Shown one piece after another: positions 4,353-9,719 of a DNA stretch of 9,719 nt. The first letter of the stretch is position 1, and every line of letters starts with the position of its first letter. The notes under the pieces are model-generated. The model saw only the letters and a program-made list of their open reading frames with translations. It made no database searches and was not told the origin of the DNA. Origin of the DNA: a bacterium (GTDB lineage: Bacteria > Patescibacteriota > Saccharimonadia > Saccharimonadales > UBA4665). The stretch is taken from assembly GCA_029549845.1 (NCBI GenBank), contig JAKPIL010000002.1, positions 1-9,719 of the forward strand, in the 5' to 3' direction. Position numbers and translations under genes: made by a program.

Positions 4353-7031
4353 ATGCCAGCAAAAGTAACACAAAAAAAGCGCCCCCGTACCAAAGCAAAG
4401 CCGGATCTTGTTCGGCCAGTGACGTTGCTGCGTGGGGTTCGGCCGGTCACCCCAAAGAAGCCAGTAAAGAAAAAATCGAGTCAGCGTAAACCGAAGAAGC
4501 CTCTCTGGCGGGTGCTGCGCGCCGAGCAGTGGTTTGCGCTCGTTGGTCTGGGCATACTCATTGCATCAACGGTGTACTGGGCGCTCCTTGGGGCTCATAG
4601 CAACGCAGCCAACAGCGACCAGCTGGTCGATTCGTACCTGTTTGAGAACTGGAAGACATTTCAGGGCGCACAGTTCCCTGCCGCACACACCTTTTTCCTG
4701 AAATGGCCCTTGTTTGCGCTGGGTGCAGCCCTCGGTAATACGCCAAACGTGTTGGTCGTACTCACGGTGGCTATTGTGCTTGCGACGGTGCTTGCTCTGG
4801 CGTGGGTGCTCTGGCGCATTATCCGCAGGCCCATACCCTGGACATTGCTCATCCTCTCGCTTGCGCTTACGCTGCTGCTCGTACCCATCCAACCCTCGCC
4901 CGATACACTTTTACCGCTGAACATGGCCATGCTTACCACAAGAAACCTCGAATACGTGGTGTATGTGGCCGGGCTCGTACTGGCTATACGAATTGTCCGA
5001 CCGGTGAGCCGCCAAGGGCTTGTGCTGGTTGCGCTGTGGGGCGTTTTATTCCTGAGTGATCGGCTGTTCGTGCCGCTTGCGTTTGGTAGTCTCGCCTTGC
5101 TTGGAGTGTTTGGGTGGCTTCGTCACCGGCGTGAGCTTGTTCTAACGGCGCGGAATGGGCTCGTGTGCGCCGCCCTCGGCTTTGGTCTGAGTGTGCTCAT
5201 GCTGGCCGCCATTATGCACGGCACAAGCGTTGTGTCTGTCACCGCGGCTAGCCCTTACCACATTGCCTCTGGCAAAGATATGTCACTGGGGCTTGTGTAT
5301 GGGGTTCTTGCGGTGCTAGCCAATCTTGGCATAAACCCTGCGCCCACGACGCTTGTCTTGCGTGATTGGTTCCATGCTGCCTTTACCAACTACGGTGGAA
5401 TAGCCGGTATGGCGTGGCTTGTCATGCTTCTTTCGGGGATTGGCTTTGCTGTGTTCGCTTGGCGTTCGCTCAGGATGCGCTTACGTGCAGATACGAAGCA
5501 GCCCCATGATGCCGCGCAGCAGCTGACTGGGCTGCTCGTAGCCTCTAGTGTGGTGGCATGCGGATTGTATGTTGTGACGAAGCATTATTATGGTGGCGAT
5601 GGGCGATATGTCACCATTGTCTTATTTGCCGTATATATTGCCGCTGCAACCATGCTACGGACGGCAACATTACCCAGGCGATTTGTGCACGATTGGGCGG
5701 CGCTCTTGCTTGTTGCGCTTATTCCTGCAACGCTGGTGACATATAACGACTTCTCAGGGGTGCGAGCCGCGCAGCAACCGTACGCCATGCAGAACAAGGC
5801 AGTCGTAGATATATTGCGTCAGCATCCGGTTCAGTGGCTCGTGGGTGACTACTGGCGTGTGCTGCCTGTACGGGCGCTCAGCGGCAATGCGCAGGCTGTT
5901 GTGCCACTCCAGACATGCACCCAGCCGCGGCAAGCGCTCACCAGCAGCAATTGGCAGGTTAAGACGGGCGATAGCTTTGCGTATCTGTTGCCGCTGGAAA
6001 AGGGTCAGACAGACTTTCCGGCTTGTACGTTTAACGATGTCGTGGCTGCGTATGGTCGCCCGAGCGGCTCATATGTGGTCGGAGGCACCGTCGCAAAGCC
6101 TACCGAACTACTCCTGGTGTTTAGTAAAGGCACCGTACCCAGCAGACGTCCGGTGGCGACACCGCCAGTTTCTACCGCCCCTGTCGAACTAAGCGATGTG
6201 ACGTTCGCCGACTGTCCAAATGGCACGGTCATGCAGGTTGTCGCGCACCCTGACGACGATATATTGTTTATGAATCCAGACTTGCCTCGCAGTATCGCCG
6301 CGGGTTCGTGTGTGCGCACCGTCTATCTCACGGCGGGAGATAGCGGAAGCGCTGGGTATTATTGGATAGGCCGCATGCTTGGCGCGCAGGCAGCCTATGA
6401 AACCATGACAGGGGTAAAACGTGACTGGCAGTTCCGAACAGTTCGTTTTTCTTCAGGCCAGTACGCGACATACATGAACCAGTACGGCAATAGCCAGGTC
6501 TCACTCCTCTTTCTGAACCTTCCTGATGGTAACCTCCAGGGGCAAGGTTTTGGGGGCGACAAGTCTGAAAGCCTCCGCAAGCTATACGAGGGCGCTACGA
6601 CCACTATCCACAGCGTCGATGGCAGCTCGCACTATTCATCAGATGAACTTAAGGGCGCTATACGTGAGTTGCTAGAGGTGTTCAAGCCAACAGAGCTGCG
6701 CACACAAACACCCAGCGACATACCGTATCTCGCCGATCACAGCGACCATCAGGCGGCGGCGCGCTATGTCGACGCCGCCCTCCAGGACTACCAGCCGTCG
6801 TGGGCAGCAGAACTTCCGGTGGCTCATTACGTTGGCTACCCGGTTCACGCGGCAGCCCCAAATGTGTTCGATGAGGCACTGCAGCAAAAACAGAGCGTGT
6901 TTCTGAACTATGCGGCCCACGACCACGGTGTGTGCCAAACAGAAATAAGCTGCCAGGAAGACCCTGCCTATGGTGCCTACCTCACGCGCCAGTATACCTA
7001 CGAAGAGTTCATTTCAGCTCTCGGTTTGTAG
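4353..7031 (+). CDS. Polytopic membrane protein (GT-C-like) fused to a PIG-L deacetylase domain
   Basis: This 892-residue protein joins three modules. Residues 1-50 are a basic Lys/Arg/Pro-rich cytoplasmic tail. Residues about 59-465 hold some 11-13 transmembrane helices, with an NSDQLVD motif in the first outer loop (D89) where GT-C glycosyltransferases carry a catalytic Asp; the soluble stretch at about 475-595 also resembles the outer domain of such enzymes, but this relationship is tentative. Residues about 620-830 are a PIG-L/LmbE-type metal-dependent N-deacetylase: AHPDDD (631-636; H632 and D635 for zinc, D634 as base), TAGDSG (660-665) and HSDH (796-799). All key PIG-L residues are present. 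A deacetylase fixed outside the membrane, directly behind GtrB- and GtrA-like genes, suggests transfer and/or de-N-acetylation of a lipid-linked or envelope HexNAc. The gene starts four bases after the previous stop and has no frameshift. Acceptor and sugar are unknown. Confidence 0.85.
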   Translation: MPAKVTQKKRPRTKAKPDLVRPVTLLRGVRPVTPKKPVKKKSSQRKPKKPLWRVLRAEQWFALVGLGILIASTVYWALLGAHSNAANSDQLVDSYLFENWKTFQGAQFPAAHTFFLKWPLFALGAALGNTPNVLVVLTVAIVLATVLALAWVLWRIIRRPIPWTLLILSLALTLLLVPIQPSPDTLLPLNMAMLTTRNLEYVVYVAGLVLAIRIVRPVSRQGLVLVALWGVLFLSDRLFVPLAFGSLALLGVFGWLRHRRELVLTARNGLVCAALGFGLSVLMLAAIMHGTSVVSVTAASPYHIASGKDMSLGLVYGVLAVLANLGINPAPTTLVLRDWFHAAFTNYGGIAGMAWLVMLLSGIGFAVFAWRSLRMRLRADTKQPHDAAQQLTGLLVASSVVACGLYVVTKHYYGGDGRYVTIVLFAVYIAAATMLRTATLPRRFVHDWAALLLVALIPATLVTYNDFSGVRAAQQPYAMQNKAVVDILRQHPVQWLVGDYWRVLPVRALSGNAQAVVPLQTCTQPRQALTSSNWQVKTGDSFAYLLPLEKGQTDFPACTFNDVVAAYGRPSGSYVVGGTVAKPTELLLVFSKGTVPSRRPVATPPVSTAPVELSDVTFADCPNGTVMQVVAHPDDDILFMNPDLPRSIAAGSCVRTVYLTAGDSGSAGYYWIGRMLGAQAAYETMTGVKRDWQFRTVRFSSGQYATYMNQYGNSQVSLLFLNLPDGNLQGQGFGGDKSESLRKLYEGATTTIHSVDGSSHYSSDELKGAIRELLEVFKPTELRTQTPSDIPYLADHSDHQAAARYVDAALQDYQPSWAAELPVAHYVGYPVHAAAPNVFDEALQQKQSVFLNYAAHDHGVCQTEISCQEDPAYGAYLTRQYTYEEFISALGL

Positions 7032-7322
7032 CCCCCCTCACGCGCCCCGGCGCCACATGAAGTAAAATCCCACAGAGATGCATATGCCATATGCGGTGAA
7101 ATTGCGCCGGATACGCGCTCCAACGAATATGGATGTCAGCCTAGGCCGTATCCGTGGCCCCGTGCAATTCCTCGTCTGATTGCGCGTTGCAAGTGGAGAG
7201 TTTTCATTTTTGGTAGGATGGTTGCTCGCGCAACGCGCAGTCGATGTGCTCGGAGTAAGCTCCTGCGCGCATCTCCTTGGCGCCCGACCTACTTCGTAGG
7301 TTCACGCATGCTACCGCATGCA
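7032..7322. other. Non-coding spacer rich in inverted repeats
   Basis: No convincing gene lies here. The spacer separates the operon from the converging tRNA-Arg. It contains a two-part long stem (AATTGC 7100-7105 with GCAATT 7164-7169; CGGATACG 7108-7115 with CGTATCCG 7147-7154). It also holds a 13-base inverted repeat (7178-7190 with 7230-7242, one G-U), whose right arm can alternatively pair locally with 7221-7225. Two small hairpins follow: ACCTAC/GTAGGT at 7287-7301 and GCATGC/GCATGC at 7306-7321. The forward open frame at 7218-7427 reads into antisense tRNA-Arg and is spurious. Confidence 0.5.
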
Positions 7323-7362
7323 ACCAATAAAAAAGCCCGTCATGGAGACGGACTCTTTTATT
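7323..7362 (-). terminator. Intrinsic terminator of tRNA-Arg
   Basis: On the minus strand, AGTCCGTC (7354-7347) pairs with GACGGGCT (7341-7334) around a five-base loop, followed by a run of U (7334-7329), a canonical intrinsic terminator. An outer stem of CCAATAAAA with TTTTATTGG starts inside the tRNA CCA end and makes the whole element nearly symmetrical, so it may also stop rightward transcription from the operon. Confidence 0.8.
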
Positions 7363-7438
7363 GGTACACCCGACAGGATTTGAACCTACGACCTTTGGCT
7401 CCGCAAGCCAACGCTCTATCCAGCTGAGCTACGGGTGC
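7362..7438 (-). tRNA. tRNA-Arg (anticodon GCG)
   Basis: A complete 77-base tRNA on the minus strand with encoded CCA (7362-7364) and an A discriminator. The acceptor stem GCACCCG pairs with CGGGTGT (first pair G-U). The anticodon arm TTGGC-TTGCGGA-GCCAA gives GCG. The D loop contains GGA with A20, an arginine identity base, and C35 is present. It reads CGC directly and CGU by wobble. Bacteria normally decode these with an ACG tRNA whose A34 is edited to inosine by TadA, so a genomic G34 is unusual. The T loop is TTCAAAT. An extended -10 (TGC TACAAT, minus strand, 7607-7602) about 160 bases upstream is its likely promoter. Confidence 0.93.
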
Positions 7439-7467
7439 TCGTCACAACTCGGCAACGACTTCCGCTG

Positions 7468-7497
7468 CGACGAAACAAGATGAATCTTCTTTTGTCG
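7468..7497. repeat. Hairpin in the tRNA-Arg leader
   Basis: A 30-base inverted repeat pairs along twelve positions (one G-U, one C-C mismatch) around a TGAA loop, 30 bases upstream of the tRNA-Arg 5' end. Together with the hairpin at 7526-7568 it fills the leader of the minus-strand transcript. Confidence 0.45.
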
Positions 7498-7525
7498 AGC
7501 TCTAGTCTCAGCCGGTTGCTCCTCT

Positions 7526-7568
7526 CAAAACTCCATTCAGTCGCTTTGCTCCTTGGATTGGAGTTTTG
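7526..7568. repeat. 10-bp inverted repeat in the tRNA-Arg leader
   Basis: CAAAACTCCA (7526-7535) pairs perfectly with TGGAGTTTTG (7559-7568). The loop contains a minus-strand GAGCAAAGCGACTGA, related to motifs at 911-925 and 7693-7707. Read leftward, the stem lies between the likely promoter near 7607 and the tRNA, so it may be a 5' leader structure or an attenuator. Confidence 0.45.
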
Positions 7569-7601
7569 TAGCGCCAAACAATGTTTGCAAGAACAGGGGT
7601 G

Positions 7602-7607
7602 ATTGTA
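7602..7607 (-). promoter_or_regulatory. Extended -10 box of the tRNA-Arg transcript
   Basis: On the minus strand, TACAAT is preceded by TGC, forming an extended -10 element. No good -35 box is seen. It diverges from the forward promoter at 7633-7661, so the two tRNA units share a back-to-back promoter region. Confidence 0.45.
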
Positions 7608-7632
7608 GCACATTTTTTGTTCAGTGCCTAGC

Positions 7633-7661
7633 CTGAAATATACTCCCCAATCTGTTACACT
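7633..7661 (+). promoter_or_regulatory. Putative promoter of the tRNA-Ser(CGA) unit
   Basis: CTGAAA (7633-7638) and TACACT (7656-7661) are 17 bases apart, and TGT precedes the -10 box as an extended element. Transcription would start near 7668, about 120 bases before the tRNA. Confidence 0.45.
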
Positions 7662-7667
7662 ATGTAC

Positions 7668-7790
7668 GGCCAACCTGAAGCCTTTGCTAATTGAGCGAAG
7701 CGAACGAGCCGTGAGGTGAGCTTTAGGGGGAGTAGTAGAAACTCGGATTTATTCCGAATTTCTACCAGAGGGGTGAGTCCCTCTTAAGAA
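7668..7790 (+). ncRNA. Structured leader or small RNA upstream of tRNA-Ser(CGA)
   Basis: No open frame fits, but stems follow one another closely: CCTGAAGC with GCTTTAGG (7674-7681/7720-7727, one G-U), enclosing CTTTGCT with AGCGAAG (7682-7688/7694-7700, one G-U). Next comes a 13-position stem at 7735-7747/7753-7765 with one mismatch, then AGAGGG with CCCTCT (7767-7772/7779-7784), ending six bases before the tRNA. It matches none of the families I know by motif (tmRNA, SRP RNA, RNase P, T-box). It could be a long tRNA 5' leader or a separate small RNA. Confidence 0.35.
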
Positions 7791-7882
7791 GGAGAGGTCG
7801 CATAGTTCGGTCTAGTGCGCTACACTCGAAATGTAGTATAGGGGCAACTCTATCGAGGGTTCGAATCCCTCCCTCTCCGCCA
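7791..7882 (+). tRNA. tRNA-Ser (anticodon CGA)
   Basis: A complete 92-base class II tRNA with encoded CCA (7880-7882). The acceptor stem GGAGAGG (7791-7797) pairs with CCTCTCC (7872-7878) and the discriminator is G. The T arm is GAGGG-TTCGAAT-CCCTC (7855-7871). The anticodon arm CTACA-CTCGAAA-TGTAG gives CGA, reading UCG. The long variable arm confirms the serine class. It is the third serine isoacceptor in the window. The last CA of its CCA is the start of the hairpin that follows. Confidence 0.94.
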
Positions 7883-7924
7883 TACTAATACAGCCCGTCC
7901 GCAAGGATAGGCTGTATTAGTATG
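7881..7924 (+). terminator. 15-bp hairpin overlapping the tRNA-Ser(CGA) CCA end
   Basis: The first 15 bases (7881-7895) pair perfectly with 7910-7924. The loop itself forms TCC-GCAA-GGA, a GCAA tetraloop. The left arm begins within the tRNA CCA. There is no U-run after it, so it is not a canonical intrinsic terminator; transcript ending or 3' processing are the likely roles. Confidence 0.5.
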
Positions 7925-8108
7925 TAAGAACGTGTGGATTCGAACGCGAGTGCCAGTGGCACTCAGCCGCCCGTAGCCCAGCGACCCTGGAAGCTGGGTT
8001 CCGGCAAAGCCGGAAGGTCGAATCCCTCCCATACAGAGTTGCCCCACAGAAAGGTGATTCTTTTGTATGTGCCTGTGGCGCATACCTGGTCGATGCGTAG
8101 CGCCGAGG
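7925..8108. other. Non-coding segment with palindromes and decayed tRNA T arms
   Basis: This stretch lies between two copies of the tRNA-Ser 3' end. It contains GTGCC/GGCAC (near 7950-7962), CCCAGC/GCTGGG (near 7978-7999), TTCCGGC/GCCGGAA (near 8000-8016) and a 10-position stem with one mismatch starting near 8040. A partial T-arm copy (TCGAATCCCTCCC) is at 8018-8030, and a minus-strand T-loop sequence GTTCGAATCC lies near 7934-7943. The open frames here include translated tRNA and look spurious. Confidence 0.5.
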
Positions 8109-8127
8109 CGAATCCCTCCCTCTCCGC
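8109..8127 (+). repeat. Copy of tRNA-Ser(CGA) 3' end (19-base direct repeat)
   Basis: These 19 bases equal 7862-7880, covering the T loop, the T-arm 3' strand, the acceptor 3' strand and the first C of CCA, in the same orientation, 247 bases downstream. The upstream half of the T arm is decayed (GAGGCGAAT in place of GAGGGTTCGAAT). This is the same arrangement as at 813-830 next to tRNA-Ser(GCU). Confidence 0.85.
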
Positions 8128-8463
8128 TGTGCTAAGATCAAAAAAGGATGAACCCTTTACAGATAGGATGTCTTGCATTACAGGGGTAGTTGTTGGGATT
8201 ATGTATTTGGGGGAGGCTTTCACGGTTTTCATACCATTTCGGGGACGCTTGGTGTTATAGCATAGACTTTCTCTAGCTCCGTGGGCTCACGGCGCGTGCG
8301 GTCTCTTTTTTCCGCCAGCTGTCGTAAAATAAACTCTCGCGTATCTGTTAGTGGTCGGCTACATCAAGTGAGCGGGTTGCATGTGAAAGGAGTTTTTGGT
8401 AAATTTGTGTGGAACATGGAGAAAAAAGTACTCAAAACACCCGCTGCAAGCACGCATGTACGT
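8128..8463. other. Upstream region of carA; no supported gene
   Basis: No confident gene is seen. On the minus strand a frame beginning at 8232 has an extended -10-like TGCTATAAC (8261-8254) before it, but runs into the tRNA-derived repeat. On the plus strand there is CCGTG/CACGG (8279-8283/8288-8292) and a long-range AGCGGGT/ACCCGCT pairing (8371-8377/8439-8445). An AAAGGAG sequence at 8386-8392 could serve a short leader peptide from a GTG at 8407 or ATG at 8416. Confidence 0.4.
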
Positions 8464-8487
8464 CGTTCCGAAAGGAACGTTTTTTTT
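8464..8487 (+). terminator. Intrinsic terminator/attenuator in the carA leader
   Basis: CGTTCC (8464-8469) and GGAACG (8474-8479) form a perfect stem capped by a GAAA tetraloop and followed directly by eight T (8480-8487), a textbook intrinsic terminator. It lies 146 bases before carA with no supported gene upstream, so it either ends a short leader RNA or controls read-through into carA. GGAAC at 8411-8415 could pair with GTTCC and disrupt it. Confidence 0.85.
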
Positions 8488-8586
8488 AATCAAATATCTC
8501 GTGCCAGCCTGCCTGCCGCCCAGCAAAGCTGGTCGCACCGCTGGCCTATTCGGCTCCTGCACATTTTTCCTTTCCAGTACTCTCTC

Positions 8587-8604
8587 GCCGTATCTCAATA
8601 CGGC
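8587..8604 (+). promoter_or_regulatory. Hairpin upstream of the carA ribosome binding site
   Basis: GCCGTAT (8587-8593) pairs perfectly with ATACGGC (8598-8604) around CTCA. Just after it, a pyrimidine run (TCCCTC, 8606-8611) could pair with the GAGGAGA ribosome binding site at 8619-8625 with one bulged A, so translational masking is possible. Confidence 0.35.
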
Positions 8605-8633
8605 TCCCTCCGTGCTTCGAGGAGAAAATGCAC

Positions 8634-9692
8634 ATGAGCTCGAAGCACGAAATACTTGATGCTTTAAAGCCAGGAAAGCTGACGCTGAGCGACGGTACGG
8701 TGTTTGAAGGGGTTATGCCAGACTGGCAAACTAGTACATTTGACGGCGAGGTCGTGTTTGGCACCGGTATGACGGGGTATGTGGAATCACTAACCGACCC
8801 ATCGTTTGCGGGGCAGATTTTGGTCTTTACCTATCCACTCATCGGCAATTACGGGGTAGACCCGGCCGCTGCCGAGTCAGATCGTATTCAGGTGCGCGGG
8901 GTTATTATGTCAGATGTAGCACCGCACTGGAGCCATGCGGGTAGCCAGTTGTCGCTGCCAGATTGGCTGCAGAGCCAGGGCGTTCCCCTGCTTACGGGGG
9001 TTGATACGCGCGCCCTTACCAAATACTTGCGCACGCGTGGTGTTATGGCAGGAACCATCAGTGCTGAGCCAGTAAAACCGGCCCAAATGGTCACCATCCC
9101 TATTGTCTCCATACCAGAGCCCATCACGTATAATGCCGGCAAAGGTAAAAAGAAGGTCATTTTGGTCGATTGTGGGCTCAAAGAAAATATCTTGCGGTCG
9201 CTCCTCGCGCTTGACCTCGAAGTGAAACGCGTCCCCTATAATTACGACTACTCAGGTGAAATTTACGACGGCATTGTACTGTCGAGTGGCCCCGGCGACC
9301 CAGAAGATTACACCGAAACCATTGCCATCACCAAAAAAGTACTCACCCAGGGGAAGCCGCTGTTTGGCATATGTCTGGGCAACCAAATCATGGCGCTCGC
9401 AGCGGGCGGCACGACGTACAAGCTCAAATTTGGCCACCGCGGCCATAACCAGCCCTGCCAGGAAGATGCTACCAAGGCGTGTGTTATCACGAGCCAAAAC
9501 CACGGTTACGCCATAGATGAAAAAACGTTACCAAAAGACTGGCGCGTAAGCTACCGCAACCTAAACGACAACTCTGTCGAAGGCATTGCACACAAAAACA
9601 AGCCATACTTCTCGGTGCAGTTTCACCCAGAGGCCTGCCCTGGCCCGACCGACTCTGCGGAATTGTTCAAAAAGTTCGGAGATTTATTATGA
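8634..9692 (+). CDS. carA: Carbamoyl-phosphate synthase small subunit (glutamine amidotransferase)
   Basis: The 352-residue protein is the glutaminase subunit that releases ammonia from glutamine for carbamoyl phosphate synthesis, the first step to pyrimidines and arginine. The N-terminal CPSase domain shows GTGMTGYVESLTDPS (43-57), GNYG (71-74) and VDTR (123-126). The C-terminal class I glutaminase domain has SSGPGDP (217-223), FGICLGNQ with the nucleophile C247, GHRGHNQP (267-274) and FHPEACPGP with H331 and E333. All catalytic residues are present and the length is slightly under the usual 370-390. I chose the ATG at 8634, nine bases after GAGGAG (8619-8624); the ATG at 8628 would be only three bases away. 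The TGA stop overlaps the next ATG by four bases. A terminator and hairpins upstream suggest leader regulation. Confidence 0.97.
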   Translation: MSSKHEILDALKPGKLTLSDGTVFEGVMPDWQTSTFDGEVVFGTGMTGYVESLTDPSFAGQILVFTYPLIGNYGVDPAAAESDRIQVRGVIMSDVAPHWSHAGSQLSLPDWLQSQGVPLLTGVDTRALTKYLRTRGVMAGTISAEPVKPAQMVTIPIVSIPEPITYNAGKGKKKVILVDCGLKENILRSLLALDLEVKRVPYNYDYSGEIYDGIVLSSGPGDPEDYTETIAITKKVLTQGKPLFGICLGNQIMALAAGGTTYKLKFGHRGHNQPCQEDATKACVITSQNHGYAIDEKTLPKDWRVSYRNLNDNSVEGIAHKNKPYFSVQFHPEACPGPTDSAELFKKFGDLL

Positions 9693-9719
9693 AAAGCTTA
9701 CTCTTCCCTGTCATCCTGA
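9689..9719 (+). CDS. Start of a downstream gene, cut by the window end
   Basis: An ATG at 9689 overlaps the carA stop (ATGA) and opens a frame reading MKSLLFPVIL to the window end. Tight overlap suggests translational coupling with carA. Large-subunit carB usually follows carA, but these ten residues do not resemble the start of CarB I would expect, so the product is left open. Confidence 0.4.
   Translation, partial: MKSLLFPVIL

Noticed and set aside
7218..7427. Forward open frame of 69 codons
   Set aside because: Its end (QDLNLRPLAPQANALSS) is antisense tRNA-Arg, and its body crosses the terminator.
7850..8083. Minus-strand open frame of 77 codons ending RRGRDSNPR
   Set aside because: The ending is the translated antisense strand of tRNA-Ser(CGA) and the rest lies in palindromic spacer.
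7925..8127. Palindrome-rich stretch with recurring tRNA-like pieces, considered as a CRISPR array
   Set aside because: Repeat lengths (13-19 bases), spacing (about 157 and 91 bases) and the obvious tRNA origin do not fit direct repeats with uniform spacers; no cas gene is present.
8040..8127. Possible fourth tRNA-Ser ending at the 8109-8127 repeat
   Set aside because: No matching 5' acceptor strand, D arm or anticodon arm can be found upstream; only the 3' end is conserved.
8281..8637. 118-codon forward frame overlapping the carA start, considered as a gene
   Set aside because: It contains a strong terminator and has the composition of non-coding sequence; only its start-stop geometry with carA is interesting, so it is kept as a possible leader frame, not annotated as a gene.

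Overview
The window looks like a chromosomal segment of a small-genome bacterium, most likely a member of the Candidate Phyla Radiation (Patescibacteria). Saccharibacteria is my best guess, but that is inference. The pointers are a proline-rich, two-helix membrane protein with a PH-like C-terminal domain ending in RRIRF, of a type I associate with these lineages; a Ser/Thr-rich surface protein with a C-terminal LANTG sorting signal; tight overlapping gene pairs; promoters almost touching start codons; and tRNA genes that encode CCA. TAA, TAG and TGA all end genes here, so the standard bacterial code applies. No rRNA, transposase, integrase or CRISPR array is visible.

Layout. (1) 126-800: a full-length ComF-family phosphoribosyltransferase. 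(2) 813-1471: a leftward tRNA island with tRNA-Ser(UGA) and tRNA-Ser(GCU), flanked by a truncated copy of a tRNA-Ser 5' end on the right and a copied tRNA-Ser 3' end on the left. (3) 1551-2939: two rightward membrane or surface protein genes. (4) 2982-7031: a compact three-gene operon encoding a GtrB-like GT2 polyprenyl-phosphate glycosyltransferase, a GtrA-like membrane protein, and an 892-residue polytopic membrane protein fused to a PIG-L deacetylase domain. (5) 7032-8128: a second non-coding island with a leftward tRNA-Arg(GCG), a rightward tRNA-Ser(CGA) behind a structured leader, strong hairpins and more copies of the tRNA-Ser 3' end. (6) 8128-8633: a long leader with a strong intrinsic terminator. 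(7) 8634-9692: carA, overlapped by the start of another gene that runs off the window.

How it may work. The 2982-7031 operon fits a membrane glycan pathway: GT2 charges a polyprenyl phosphate with a sugar, GtrA helps move it across the membrane, and the large protein transfers and/or N-deacetylates the sugar outside. The mucin-like LANTG protein encoded immediately upstream is a candidate acceptor, though nothing in the sequence proves it. This operon, and especially the membrane-PIG-L fusion, is the best candidate here for an undescribed system. The second notable theme is the tRNA islands: hairpins that begin inside the tRNA CCA end, and direct repeats of tRNA-Ser 3' ends downstream of intact tRNA-Ser genes, as left by site-specific integration or by decay of tandem tRNAs.
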